From contig JAJCXO010000023.1 in NCBI GenBank assembly GCA_029263395.1, positions 1 to 64,000 of the forward strand: a stretch of DNA of 64,000 nt. The letters are read 5' to 3'. Each line of letters opens with the position of its first letter. The first letter of the stretch is position 1. The notes under the pieces were generated by a model. That model searched no databases and had not been told where the DNA came from. It worked only from the letters and a program-made list of their open reading frames with translations. Of this stretch, positions 24,475-33,388 are shown piece by piece. This DNA is from Acidobacteriota bacterium. Lineage in GTDB: Bacteria > Acidobacteriota > Thermoanaerobaculia > Multivoradales > J023. Made by a program: the position numbers and the translations under genes.

Positions 24475-26757
24475 CTACTGCGTTCCGATCTCTGCTGCCG
24501 CTCGTACTTTCTTGAACGCCTCAATGCGAGCGAGCGCTTCTCTAGCCTGGCGGGCGTTGGATCCTGTTTGGGCCTCGATCACCGGGTGGCTGTGAATTAG
24601 CAACGGCTCGGCCTCATCGAACCTGCCAAGAGCTGTCAAGCACTCCCCAAGGACGCTCTCGGCATCGGCGATCTGCCAATTCTTGAAGTCCTTCTGCCTG
24701 ATCGACAAAGATGTCTCTGCTGCAGCCAACGCCCCCTCATAATCGCCCCTGGCCAACAGCACGGGTGCCAAGTTCCTCAGAACATGGGCAACTCGCCCAT
24801 CATCGGGTCCATATCGAGTGCGAAAGATCTGCAAAGCCTCGTTGTAATCCGCCTCGGCAGCGGCAAACTCACCCCGCAGCTGCTGTAGGAAAGCTCGATT
24901 GTTGAGCGCCAGCCCTACCTCGTTGGAGCCTGAACCCAGCAGACGCTTACGAATCTCTAAACTCTCACGACTCAGATGGTCAGCAGACTCAAAATCGCCC
25001 GTGTTTTGATAGAGCACACCAAGATTGTTTAATGTCAGGGCAGTCTCCAGCGACTCTCGACCATGAACTCTGGTTCTCAGTTCAAGCGTCTCCAAGTAGA
25101 GTTCCTCCGCCTCTTGATACTTACCCAAAGTCTCGAGGACCTCTGCCAAGTTGTTCATTCCTCGAATCACCGAAGGATGCTGCTCGTCGATCAAGCGGCG
25201 CTTCATATCCAGTGCTTCACGGAACAACACTTCGGCTGTTCTGACTCCCCCCTGGTTTTGCAGTATCGAAGCCTGATCGTTGAGGATAGTGGCAAGCTTG
25301 AGGTCATCGACATATAGCCTCAGCTCATTGTGGAAGTCGCCAGCGAATCCAGGGACTTCACCTGCTTCAGGGTCGAGTGTATGGAGGCGCTCCATCAGGT
25401 CTGCAAGCGATTCAGAAATATGGCGTTCGTGCGCCGCGAGTTGGCGCTCTCGCTCAGCCTGAGTCTGTGAGACACCCCAGCCTATTCCGGAAAGCCCCGT
25501 CAATAGCACAGCTCCCAGCATGAAGAGCCGCATTTTGTGACGGCGGAAGAACTTGGCAGTCTGGTAAGCCAGGGTCCCCTGCCTAGCCAAAACAGGCAGC
25601 CCGTCTAGATGGCGCCCAATATCTTCCGATAACTGCTCGACCGAGCCATACCGATCTTTTGGCTCCTTACGTAAAGTCTTGAGCACTATGCTGTCGAGAT
25701 CACCTGTCAATCGACGGTGCAGGGCTTTAGGGTCACCTTCACGAGTCTCACTAACCGACTCGGGCGTGAGCGCTCCTACTTTACCTCCCCTGCTGAACTC
25801 GTCAGTGGCGAGAACCGCATCGCTGGGTTTTGTCGGATCCTCCTCCTGAATGGCCTGGAATAGACCACTCATTGAATGATCCCGCAGCCGATAAGGCTGG
25901 TGTCCCGTAAGCAGCTTGAATAACAGGACTCCCAGCGAATAGATATCGCTCGAAGTGGTAATCGCTTCACCTCGAACTTGCTCGGGGCTGGCGAACGGGG
26001 GTGTCATGGGTCCGGCGCCCGCGACTGTCAGCAGTGGCAACGTCGGAGTCTGGGTTGACAGCTTCTCGGATTCCAACAGCTTGGCGATACCAAAGTCCAA
26101 CAGCTTCGGTTCGGCGCCTTCAGTGACCAAAATATTTCCTGGTTTGAGATCACGATGTACAACCAAGTTCTGATGCGCAAAATGGACCGCTGAGCACACT
26201 TTGCGGAACAACTGTAGGCGTTCACGAGTGGAGAGTCTCCGATCGTCGCAATAACGATCGATGGGCTCTCCTTCGACCCTCTCCATAACAAAATACGGAC
26301 GGCCATCCCCAGTCGTACCGCCGTCGAGAAGCTTGGAAATGTTGGGGTGGTCCAGGTTTGCAAGGATCTGCCGTTCATGCTCGAACCGACGAACGATCTC
26401 GTCGGTATCCATCCCTCGCTTGAGGATCTTGATGGCCACTGACTTTTCGAAGTCATCAGCACGCGATGCTAGGTAGACACTGCCCATGCCGCCGCTGCCG
26501 ACCTGATGGCGGATGTTGTAGGATCCAATCCGGCCTTCAGACACTGAATCTGCGGGTCTCTCGGCATGCAGCGAGAAGACTGGCTCTTCTATGAAGGTCT
26601 CCGCATCTTCGGCTCCCGCGAGCAACGAACCGACCTCTTCCTTCAGCTCCGGTTTACCGGCGCATACCTTGTCCAGAAATGCAGCCCGCTCGGCCGCTGC
26701 AAGATGCAACGACTGATCTACAACGATCTGGACTTGCTCCCAAAGCTCTGGTGACAT
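24475..26757 (-). CDS. PknB-type Ser/Thr kinase with TPR sensor
   Basis: The 760-residue protein has a short helical N-terminus, then a Hanks-type kinase domain: glycine loop 'VGSGGMGSVYL', Lys110 in VAIK, 'HRDLKPGN' at 201-208 and DFG at 221-223. A single transmembrane helix (MRLFMLGAVLLTGLSGIGWG) lies near residue 405-425. The C-terminal 330 residues are tetratricopeptide repeats with 'AEELYLETLELRTRVHG' and 'ALTLNNLGVLYQNTGDF' type units. The kinase is cytoplasmic and the repeats periplasmic. It is the sister of the kinase at 37225-39801; both are downstream of an ECF sigma gene. An unusual acidobacterial-type insert with Ser/Pro residues sits between the activation loop and the APE-like motif. 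Confidence 0.92.
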   Translation of the reverse strand: MSPELWEQVQIVVDQSLHLAAAERAAFLDKVCAGKPELKEEVGSLLAGAEDAETFIEEPVFSLHAERPADSVSEGRIGSYNIRHQVGSGGMGSVYLASRADDFEKSVAIKILKRGMDTDEIVRRFEHERQILANLDHPNISKLLDGGTTGDGRPYFVMERVEGEPIDRYCDDRRLSTRERLQLFRKVCSAVHFAHQNLVVHRDLKPGNILVTEGAEPKLLDFGIAKLLESEKLSTQTPTLPLLTVAGAGPMTPPFASPEQVRGEAITTSSDIYSLGVLLFKLLTGHQPYRLRDHSMSGLFQAIQEEDPTKPSDAVLATDEFSRGGKVGALTPESVSETREGDPKALHRRLTGDLDSIVLKTLRKEPKDRYGSVEQLSEDIGRHLDGLPVLARQGTLAYQTAKFFRRHKMRLFMLGAVLLTGLSGIGWGVSQTQAERERQLAAHERHISESLADLMERLHTLDPEAGEVPGFAGDFHNELRLYVDDLKLATILNDQASILQNQGGVRTAEVLFREALDMKRRLIDEQHPSVIRGMNNLAEVLETLGKYQEAEELYLETLELRTRVHGRESLETALTLNNLGVLYQNTGDFESADHLSRESLEIRKRLLGSGSNEVGLALNNRAFLQQLRGEFAAAEADYNEALQIFRTRYGPDDGRVAHVLRNLAPVLLARGDYEGALAAAETSLSIRQKDFKNWQIADAESVLGECLTALGRFDEAEPLLIHSHPVIEAQTGSNARQAREALARIEAFKKVRAAAEIGTQ

Positions 26758-26787
26758 CGCTAACTCCCCTGGGCCTCCCAGCCGAGT

Positions 26788-27135
26788 TTACTGCGAGACC
26801 ACCGTCAGCGGACAATCTGGAGAAAGATCTCCCAAATGGTTGACTCGAGAACAGGCTAGCAGCTTGTCTAGGTCCTTGACCAAGCTGGCACAAACGCCGG
26901 GGGTACAGGCAACAAAAGCACCTGCGAAGCGCTCACAAGGAAACTCAATACAGACACCAAACAGTGGGAACGAATAGAAACAATCAGGATCAGCGAAAAC
27001 GCCAACTACCTGCGTCAAACATAAACCGAGCAAATCAAAGGATATCCCTACCCTGAACTCACAAGCTCGTCGACAATCAAAGATTCCACCGTTCGATTGA
27101 TTAGAGTTACCCGTACCCCCGCCAGAGTTTCTTGG
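26788..27135 (-). other. Cys-rich open frame directly continuing the upstream gene after a TAG
   Basis: Reading on in frame past the TAG stop (27138-27136) of the gene at 27136-27489, the frame stays open for 115 more codons. It begins with a Gly/Ser/Asn linker (PRNSGGGTGNSNQSNGG) and then encodes ten Cys spread through FDCRRACEF, GLCLTQ, DPDCFY, FGVCIEF, PCER, VACTPGVCAS, LACSR and SPDC. No ATG is present; the only near-canonical start is a TTG at 27033 without a good ribosome site. It could be a readthrough extension, a gene that lost its start, or a chance frame. The rest of 26758-27135 shows nothing else. Confidence 0.3.
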
Positions 27136-27489
27136 CTAGGCCGCCTTCACGGCTTCCAGCTGCTCTTGCCAATTCGCTCGCCCAGCCAAGCTCACCAAGG
27201 ATCTTAGGACCATCGGTTTGCTTTCTTGTAGATTCACCAAAGCCGAAAACAACTTCGGATCCGTTTCCTGGAGCTGCCGGCCGGCCGTGATTTCCTTCAC
27301 GTCAAACTCCCGGCCTTGCAACTGATCGAAGACATTCATGACTGCGGCGTCACCCTTGCTCATCCGCCCGACCAACAACGTCACGATCGGCTCTCCGACC
27401 CTCAACGCGCCTGCGACCAACATCAAATATCGATCCAGTTTTGTCGTCGAGATCTGCATCTTGTCTTTGTCTATCTCTCGTTTTCCCAT
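27136..27489 (-). CDS. Small unknown protein between ECF sigma and kinase genes
   Basis: This 117-residue, mostly helical cytoplasmic protein (MGKREIDKDKMQISTTKLDR ... LAGRANWQEQLEAVKAA) has no Cys, no signal peptide and no membrane segment. I do not recognise the family. A GGAGG ribosome site nine bases before the ATG supports it as a real gene. It lies between the ECF sigma gene and the PknB-TPR kinase on the same strand, so it may be a regulator or adaptor in that module. Its frame continues past the TAG stop into a Cys-rich stretch. Confidence 0.6.
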   Translation of the reverse strand: MGKREIDKDKMQISTTKLDRYLMLVAGALRVGEPIVTLLVGRMSKGDAAVMNVFDQLQGREFDVKEITAGRQLQETDPKLFSALVNLQESKPMVLRSLVSLAGRANWQEQLEAVKAA

Positions 27490-27689
27490 GGCTGCCGTCC
27501 TCCGCGGTTGCCTGATACCAGTCCTCCGACAGCGGCGATCGAGCCTAACCGGAGGTTCCTTCGCTGTATCTACTACGGACTCGAATACTCGCTTAATCGT
27601 TCCTATCTGGTATCCGACAAGATCCTTGTCCCTCTCTGTTCACTTCCTTCTACTTACAAGGGCGGAAAAAAGAGCACAAGGTGATCAGG

Positions 27690-27708
27690 GGAATCAAGAA
27701 ATGATTCC
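27690..27708. promoter_or_regulatory. Perfect 7-bp inverted repeat upstream of the small unknown gene
   Basis: GGAATCA (27690-27696) and TGATTCC (27702-27708) are separated by five bases. The repeat lies about 200 bases upstream of the leftward start at 27489 and just beyond the terminator of the ECF gene, where a promoter for the downstream genes would be expected. An operator role is a guess. Confidence 0.3.
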
Positions 27709-27715
27709 GTGACCC

Positions 27716-27743
27716 AAAAAAGAATCACCCCAGTCGATGGGGT
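27716..27743 (-). terminator. Rho-independent terminator of the ECF sigma gene
   Basis: On the minus strand, ACCCCA and TGGGGT pair around a five-base loop, and after five bases a run of six T follows. It begins about ten bases after the ECF stop codon at 27752. This would end most transcripts before the small unknown gene and the kinase, so those probably have their own promoter or depend on partial readthrough. Confidence 0.65.
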
Positions 27744-27751
27744 ACCGGCCT

Positions 27752-28330
27752 TTAGTCTTGTTTCAGGTGGCGAAAAAGCCACAACTTAGCGGTGTTCCAT
27801 TGACGCCGGGCGGTGATCGGCGAAACACCCAAGACTTCCGCGATCTCTTCGTGCGTGAGGCCGGCGAAAAACCGCATCTCGACAACTCTGCTGCCTTGTG
27901 GGTCGATCCGCGCCAAGTCATCGAGAGCCTCGTCGAGGGCCAGCAGATCCAGATCGCGGTTCTCCGCTAGGGCCAAAGCCTCGTCGAGAGACGCCTTCGG
28001 CAGATGGCTACCACGTTTGGCGGCACCCCGGCCGCGGGCGTGATCTACCAAGACCCGTCGCATGAGCTGAGCAGCAAAGCCGAAGAAGTGCGATCGATTC
28101 TCCCAACTCACCTGCCGACGGTCCATCAGGCGCAAGAACACCTCATTGACCAAGGCCGTCGGCTGCAGCGTATGTCCGGCACGCTCGTCCGCAAAATACA
28201 CCTTGGCGACACGACGCAGCTCATCAAAAACCAGAGGCATGAGCTGCCCCAAGGCCTTCTTGTCGCCGCGGCCCCAGTCCAAGAGCAGCGTCGTGATATC
28301 GGATTCGGCGTTAGACACGGATCGACTCAT
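27752..28330 (-). CDS. ECF-type RNA polymerase sigma factor
   Basis: The 192-residue protein has region 2 ('ELRRVAKVYFADERAGHTLQ', 'FFGFAAQLMRRVLVDHARGR') and region 4 ('RVVEMRFFAGLTHEEIAEVL' then 'VSPITARRQWNTAKLWLFRH') of the ECF subfamily common in Acidobacteriota and Planctomycetes (TIGR02999-like). These are usually encoded near PknB-type kinases and lack anti-sigma factors, as here. The ATG at 28330 gives the expected length; a GTG eight codons upstream is an alternative. It likely reads promoters on a signal from the linked kinase at 24475-26757. Confidence 0.9.
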   Translation of the reverse strand: MSRSVSNAESDITTLLLDWGRGDKKALGQLMPLVFDELRRVAKVYFADERAGHTLQPTALVNEVFLRLMDRRQVSWENRSHFFGFAAQLMRRVLVDHARGRGAAKRGSHLPKASLDEALALAENRDLDLLALDEALDDLARIDPQGSRVVEMRFFAGLTHEEIAEVLGVSPITARRQWNTAKLWLFRHLKQD

Positions 28331-28707
28331 CCAACAAAGGTACGCGCAGTGCACTGTTAAGCAGAGATAGCCCCTTAAATCGGGCCGTTCTACTCTCCAG
28401 ATGGTTCAATTCGGCAGAACTGCGAGCACCGGTGCCGCAGATGGCTCCACGGATGCCGATCAGCAACCATGAACCTACCAGCCCTGACACGGTGAGCTTG
28501 TTGCTTTCTACCATATCCATGGCGATGAATCACATTGCGAACGATTACCGCATAGATCGTTAAGAGCGTATGGAGTCTCCGAACGTCTATTGCGCCCGTG
28601 TTAAAGTCAGCCTGTCACAGGCGTAGGATCCCGCAATGCTATCGCCGTGGCGCTCCTGTCGTGACGTGGCCGCCGTGGCGTCACAGTCCCAAGCAACGAG
28701 GTGCTCG
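28331..28707. other. Divergent intergenic region between ECF sigma and cytochrome genes
   Basis: This 377-base stretch holds the promoter sides of both divergent genes. An open frame at 28311-28520 on the minus strand begins ATGGATATGG but has no ribosome site and runs into the ECF start, so I do not count it. No clear promoter box or hairpin was identified. Confidence 0.4.
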
Positions 28708-30549
28708 ATGACAACTCAGATCCACACCAATGTTCCGCGCCGACTGCTTTGGCTAGCTGGCTCACTTTCACTCCTATTGATCGCAACACTGTGGGCGGCC
28801 ACAGCTCCAGCTCAGGAAGAAGCGGCAACCCCGCCACCCCCAAGTGCTGATCAAGAGCATGCAGCACTCTTCTCGGAAAACCGATTCCCGGCTGCTACGA
28901 CGTGTGCAACCTGCCATCCCGATCACTACCGTGAATGGTCAGTCTCGCCGCACGCCTATGCTCAGATGAGCCCAGTCTTCAATGCCATGCATGGCACGAT
29001 CCTCAAACGCACTAATGGCACCAACGGCGATTTCTGCATCCGCTGCCACACACCGGTCGGCATGAACCTCGGCGAGCCCGAGTTCATGTCGAATATCGAC
29101 CGTCATCCGACATCCCGCGAGGGTGTCACTTGTATCGTCTGCCATCGCGTCAACCAGGCCTACGGCAAACTCAGCGGTCGCTTGGCCATCGTCGAGGGGG
29201 ACCTCTTCGAGCCGGTTTATGGTCCCAAGGGCGGCGAAGAGCTCGAGCGGGTGATCGAAAGCGGGGACTATCGAGTCAATACCGAGCGCGGCAAGGCCGG
29301 CCGAGCAATTCACACCGAGGCTGAGAAGTTCTTTCAGCTGTCGACGTCAGGCTTTTGTGGTACCTGCCACGACGTCAACCTGGTGAACGGCTTTCGTCTC
29401 GAAGAAGCCTTCAGTGAGTTCAAGAACTCCCCCGCCGCCAAAGAAGGCGTGTCGTGCCAGGATTGCCACATGGGAACCGAGCCAGGCGTGGCTTCGGGCT
29501 ATGCCGAAGCGCCTGCGGCCGTCGTCGGTGGCAAGCCGACGATGCCTCGCAAACGCACGGACCACATGTTCATTGGCCCGGATTACTCAGTGGTTCATCC
29601 AGGAATCTTCCCTCATAACACTCAGGCCTCTGAACTCGCCACGATCCGCGAGTGGCTGACCTTCGACGTCGAGGCGGGTTGGGGCACCGATGAGTTCGAG
29701 ACCGAGACTCCAGAAGGTCAAGAGTTTCCGGAACGCTGGCGCTCGGCTGACGATCGCTATGACGCACGCGACATCCTGAACGCCAACCAAACCCTGCTGG
29801 ACGAAGCCCACCACGCCCGACGCAAGGTGCTTCAGGCGGGATATCAGCTGGGCGAAATGGTCGTCGAGCAAGCCGACGAGCAACGCGGCTTGAAGTTCAA
29901 GGTTGAACTCCGCAACGGCACCAACGGCCACGGCGTGCCGACCGGCTTCGACGCTGAGCGCCTGGTATTCCTGCGGGTGACCGTCTCCGACCGCGACAAC
30001 ACGGTGGTGTATCGCTCCGGAGATCTGGATCCCAACGGAGACGTCAGAGACCTGCACTCGTTGTATGTGCACAATGGCGAACTGCCCCTCGACAAAGACC
30101 TTCTCAGCTTGCAATCACGTTTCCTGACCCGCATGGTGCGCGGCGGGGAGCGCGAACAAGTGCTGGCGGTCAACTACTCACCGGACCCCTTACCCTTTCT
30201 TCGTCCGTCGACCTCATCAACCGTGTTGACAGGCCGACCACGGGGGGCTCGCAAGCATAAGCAGAACATCGCGCCAGGTGACAGCATCTGGGGCACCTAC
30301 AACGTGGAACCTTCGGCATTGACCGGCAAGGGCCCCTACAGAGCGAGAGTTCAAGTCGTTGCAGGAATGATCCCGGTGAATCTCATCCACGAGATCAAAG
30401 ACGTTGGCTTCGACTATTACATGAGTGCCCGCGAGGTTGCTGACAAAATCGTAGCCGGTCATCTCGTGCTGTGGGAGTCAGATCTCGAGCTGGATACCGG
30501 AACCAAGCCCACACCCAAGACCAAACAAGCCGTAGCGGCATCGCCTTGA
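28708..30549 (+). CDS. Pentahaem cytochrome c
   Basis: The 613-residue protein has a signal peptide (RRLLWLAGSLSLLLIATLWA, then ATAPAQE) and five CXXCH haem sites at residues 66-70, 110-114, 142-146, 217-221 and 250-254. The arrangement 'TCATCHPDHYREWSVSPHAY' is typical of the cytochrome c554-like multihaem family. The C-terminal half (about 380-600) has no haem and carries the 'NGHGVPTGFDAERLVFLRVTV' beta-domain motif common to these proteins. It is periplasmic or surface exposed. The ATG at 28708 follows CGAGGTG; one 24 codons earlier is less likely. The next gene, 25 bases on, is a porin-like protein, suggesting an electron conduit. Confidence 0.88.
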   Translation: MTTQIHTNVPRRLLWLAGSLSLLLIATLWAATAPAQEEAATPPPPSADQEHAALFSENRFPAATTCATCHPDHYREWSVSPHAYAQMSPVFNAMHGTILKRTNGTNGDFCIRCHTPVGMNLGEPEFMSNIDRHPTSREGVTCIVCHRVNQAYGKLSGRLAIVEGDLFEPVYGPKGGEELERVIESGDYRVNTERGKAGRAIHTEAEKFFQLSTSGFCGTCHDVNLVNGFRLEEAFSEFKNSPAAKEGVSCQDCHMGTEPGVASGYAEAPAAVVGGKPTMPRKRTDHMFIGPDYSVVHPGIFPHNTQASELATIREWLTFDVEAGWGTDEFETETPEGQEFPERWRSADDRYDARDILNANQTLLDEAHHARRKVLQAGYQLGEMVVEQADEQRGLKFKVELRNGTNGHGVPTGFDAERLVFLRVTVSDRDNTVVYRSGDLDPNGDVRDLHSLYVHNGELPLDKDLLSLQSRFLTRMVRGGEREQVLAVNYSPDPLPFLRPSTSSTVLTGRPRGARKHKQNIAPGDSIWGTYNVEPSALTGKGPYRARVQVVAGMIPVNLIHEIKDVGFDYYMSAREVADKIVAGHLVLWESDLELDTGTKPTPKTKQAVAASP

Positions 30550-30574
30550 CTCGAACTCCTTGGGAATCATCGGA

Positions 30575-32125
30575 ATGAGTACACGCTGGTTGATCTTTGG
30601 TTTGTTGGCAGCGCTGATGTTCGCTCCCACCCTGAGTGCGGTGGGAGCACCTGTTGATGACAAGCGGGAGGGCGCCGGCAAGGATGGTGCCGATGAAACT
30701 ACTGAAGATGATCCATCTGATAGCCACATAGGCGGCGAGCCGGAAGATCACGACGAGTCAGCACACGGCGCTTCCCAGGGTGAGGAACACGGAAAAGAGC
30801 ACGGCAAGGGGCATTCGAGTCGCTTGACTGACGAGAAGATTCCCCTCCAGCTCGAAGGTTTCCCACAGCGTCCGAAGCCGATTCTCGAACTCGGCGAGCC
30901 TTTCCTCGGTACCGGTACGCTGCGATCAGGCTTCAGACTCCCCACCGGAGCGGTCTGGCAACCCTCGCTGCTCGCCTTCGGTACGTTTCGCACCGCAGTC
31001 CAGACCTTCGAGCCAGATGATGTCGGCGGTTCGCGGATTACCGAGTGGGCCAATCGGCTCGATCTATTTCTGAATCTTCAACTCTCCGGCAGTGAGCGCC
31101 TGGTGGTGGGAATCCGTGCCCTCGATGATGACGGCCGCTTCACCAGCTACTTCTTCGAACATCCGGACGACAGCCTGGACGGCAGCTTCGACGATGCGTT
31201 CGACGCCGGAATTGAAGCCCTCTACTTTGAAGGCGACTTCGGCGAGATTTTCCCCAACCTGGATCGCGATGACTTCGGTTCGACCGACATCGGCTTTTCG
31301 GTCGGGCGCCAGCCGATGCTCTTTCAGGAGGGCATGTTGATCGACGACACCCTCGATGGCGTCGGTTTCACTCGCAATACGCTGCTACCTCGTAACACCT
31401 CCAACTTCCGGCTGACTTTCTTTTATGGCTGGGACAACATCAACATCAACAATGCCGAACAGCGCTCAGCCAATCTTTTTGCGCTGCTGTCTTCCACTGA
31501 CTTCCGCAAGTCGACGGTGGACGTCGATGTCGCCTACATCCAGACTCATGATGCCAGCGGAGATTTGATTACCGGCGGCATCAACGCCGTCCAACGCCTC
31601 GGCAAAACCAACAGCGCATTCCGGATTCTGGGATCGGTCGCCACCGACGAAGAGACCGCATCCTCGACCGATGGGTTTCTGCTCTTCAGCGAGCTGTCGT
31701 GGACACCTCACTACACGCACGATCACGTGTACCTCACCACCTTCGCGGCGTTTGACGAATACTCCCCAGCGGCACGTGGCGCCGGCCCCGCCTCGAGCGG
31801 CCCGCTGGGACGAGCTGGGATCAACTTTGCCGCGGTCGGTATCGGTAGCTTTGGCGCGCCGCTTTCGGGGCGTGCTAGCGACGTCGTCGGTGGCGCCTTC
31901 GGCTACCAGAAATTCTTTGACCACACCCGAAGGCAGCTGATCATTGAAGCCGGAGCGCGTATCGGTATCGATGACTTGGTGGACGACGCTTTCGCCGCCA
32001 CGGCCCGTTATCAGGCCGCTTTGGGTAGGCGCACGGTGGTGGTTGTCGATGGTTTTGTCGGCTACAACGAAAGCTCCGATCAGGTCCCTTTTGGGGGTCG
32101 CCTCGAACTGCTTTTGAAGTTTTGA
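30575..32125 (+). CDS. Porin-like outer-membrane protein
   Basis: The 516-residue protein has a signal peptide (STRWLIFGLLAALMFAPTLS) and then a stretch very rich in His, Asp and Glu (residues about 40-85, e.g. EEHGKEHGKGHSS) that could bind metal. The rest alternates short hydrophobic and polar residues as in a beta barrel and ends with a C-terminal Phe (LLLKF), the outer-membrane insertion signal. No close family was recognised by eye. It is co-transcribed with the pentahaem cytochrome, so it may be the porin part of a porin-cytochrome complex or simply a substrate channel. Confidence 0.65.
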   Translation: MSTRWLIFGLLAALMFAPTLSAVGAPVDDKREGAGKDGADETTEDDPSDSHIGGEPEDHDESAHGASQGEEHGKEHGKGHSSRLTDEKIPLQLEGFPQRPKPILELGEPFLGTGTLRSGFRLPTGAVWQPSLLAFGTFRTAVQTFEPDDVGGSRITEWANRLDLFLNLQLSGSERLVVGIRALDDDGRFTSYFFEHPDDSLDGSFDDAFDAGIEALYFEGDFGEIFPNLDRDDFGSTDIGFSVGRQPMLFQEGMLIDDTLDGVGFTRNTLLPRNTSNFRLTFFYGWDNININNAEQRSANLFALLSSTDFRKSTVDVDVAYIQTHDASGDLITGGINAVQRLGKTNSAFRILGSVATDEETASSTDGFLLFSELSWTPHYTHDHVYLTTFAAFDEYSPAARGAGPASSGPLGRAGINFAAVGIGSFGAPLSGRASDVVGGAFGYQKFFDHTRRQLIIEAGARIGIDDLVDDAFAATARYQAALGRRTVVVVDGFVGYNESSDQVPFGGRLELLLKF

Positions 32126-32149
32126 CTCTGGCTAGATCGCATCCAATAC

Positions 32150-32166
32150 CGACCGCGGGCCGGTCG
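32150..32166 (+). terminator. Hairpin after the cytochrome-porin operon
   Basis: CGACCG and CGGTCG pair around a five-base loop some 25 bases after the porin stop. There is no T-run. Just before it, TAGATCGCATCCAATAC resembles one end of the structured repeat at 13855. It may be a weak terminator or a remnant of that repeat. Confidence 0.3.
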
Positions 32167-32375
32167 AGCGTTCGCTGCAACACCGTCACCGCCTTGACAG
32201 GTTGCTGGCAGCAAACCATGATATAGAATCATCTCGATACCTCCATAGCCGCTACGAGGTGTCGAGATTCTCCGCCTCAGATCCTCAGATCTGGGCGCCA
32301 CCAACCTCATAGACCTTCTGGACTTACCCTGGTTCCACCTCGTACGGGACTACACGTTCGCCCAAACGCATCACC

Positions 32376-33350
32376 ATGCTCCGCAGCAAGACTTCAGCTT
32401 GGCTTCCTTCGACCTGGTTGTGTTCAACAATCCTGCTGTGCACAACACCCTCTTGGGCAATGAGCTCCCCGCAGGACCCGGAGCAGGCTCAGCCAGGCTT
32501 CGAAGCCGCGGTCGAAGTTGAATGGATCCTGGTGCCGGTTGTGGTCAGGAGCTCATCGGGCTATCTCCGTGGACTCGATGCTGAAGATTTTGTTCTGGCG
32601 GTGGATGGTCATCCCGTCACTCTCGACAGTTTCGAAAATCGCGCCGACGCACCGGTCAGCCTGATCCACCTCCAGGATCTGTCAGGCAGCATGGCACTCG
32701 GTGATAAGCTCGAAACCAGCCGTCGGGCTCTTGGCTGCTTCCTGGACCACACGCAACCTGGCGACGAGATCGCCCTTGCGACATTCGCCAGCGGTCGGAT
32801 CCAGGTCGAAGTACCGCTGACCACCGACCTCGGAGTCGTCCGTGAAGCGATGGCCTCCTGGCGAGGTTACGGTACGACCGCTCTGCATGACGCGGTTTCG
32901 TGGTTGCCAGATATCGCGGTCCGCGAACACAGTGTCAAAAGAGCAGCCTTGTTGATCTCCGACGGCGTCGACAATGCCAGCGTCCTCAGTTCCGGCGCGG
33001 CCCGGGCGATGGTGCGCCAGGCTCAAATGCCGGTTTATGTCCTCGGGCTTGAATCAGGCAGCCCGTTCGAGCTCAACGCCGAGGGACGCAAACGGCATCG
33101 TTATGCCGACGGTTTGAATCTCTTGGCGCACCTCACTGGCGGTCAGTACCACGCTATTCAAGGGCACAAAGGCCTCACCGAAGCTTGTCGGGCGATGGTC
33201 GAAGATCTCCGGGCCCAATATGTCCTGGGATTCGCGACCGGTTCCGGCGGCGACTCTGCACAGCGGGCTCTAAGGGTCGACATTCCTGGAAAGAACGTAG
33301 CTGTGGTCCATCGAAGAAGTTACACCGGCCGACTTCCGGCCACTGACTGA
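32376..33350 (+). CDS. Secreted VWFA-domain protein (acidobacterial type)
   Basis: This is a 324-residue protein with a signal peptide (LPSTWLCSTILLCTTPSWAM). 'WILVPVVVRSSSGYLRGLDA' and 'EDFVLAVDGHPVTLDSFE' form the small beta-domain that precedes the VWA fold in the VWFA-related acidobacterial family. The metal site is 'DLSGSMALGDKL' (DxSGS), with 'GTTALHDAV' as the Thr loop and 'LLISDGVDN' as the later Asp loop, so the MIDAS is complete. Such proteins bind protein partners at the surface through a divalent cation. The following Pal-like gene is 38 bases on, likely the same transcript. Confidence 0.85.
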   Translation: MLRSKTSAWLPSTWLCSTILLCTTPSWAMSSPQDPEQAQPGFEAAVEVEWILVPVVVRSSSGYLRGLDAEDFVLAVDGHPVTLDSFENRADAPVSLIHLQDLSGSMALGDKLETSRRALGCFLDHTQPGDEIALATFASGRIQVEVPLTTDLGVVREAMASWRGYGTTALHDAVSWLPDIAVREHSVKRAALLISDGVDNASVLSSGAARAMVRQAQMPVYVLGLESGSPFELNAEGRKRHRYADGLNLLAHLTGGQYHAIQGHKGLTEACRAMVEDLRAQYVLGFATGSGGDSAQRALRVDIPGKNVAVVHRRSYTGRLPATD

Positions 33351-33388
33351 TCCTCCACCTTTTCCCAACCAACTACACAGGAGAATTC

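Noticed and set aside
28311-28520. A 69-codon minus-strand frame upstream of the ECF sigma gene
   Set aside because: No ribosome site, and it overlaps the ECF start out of frame.
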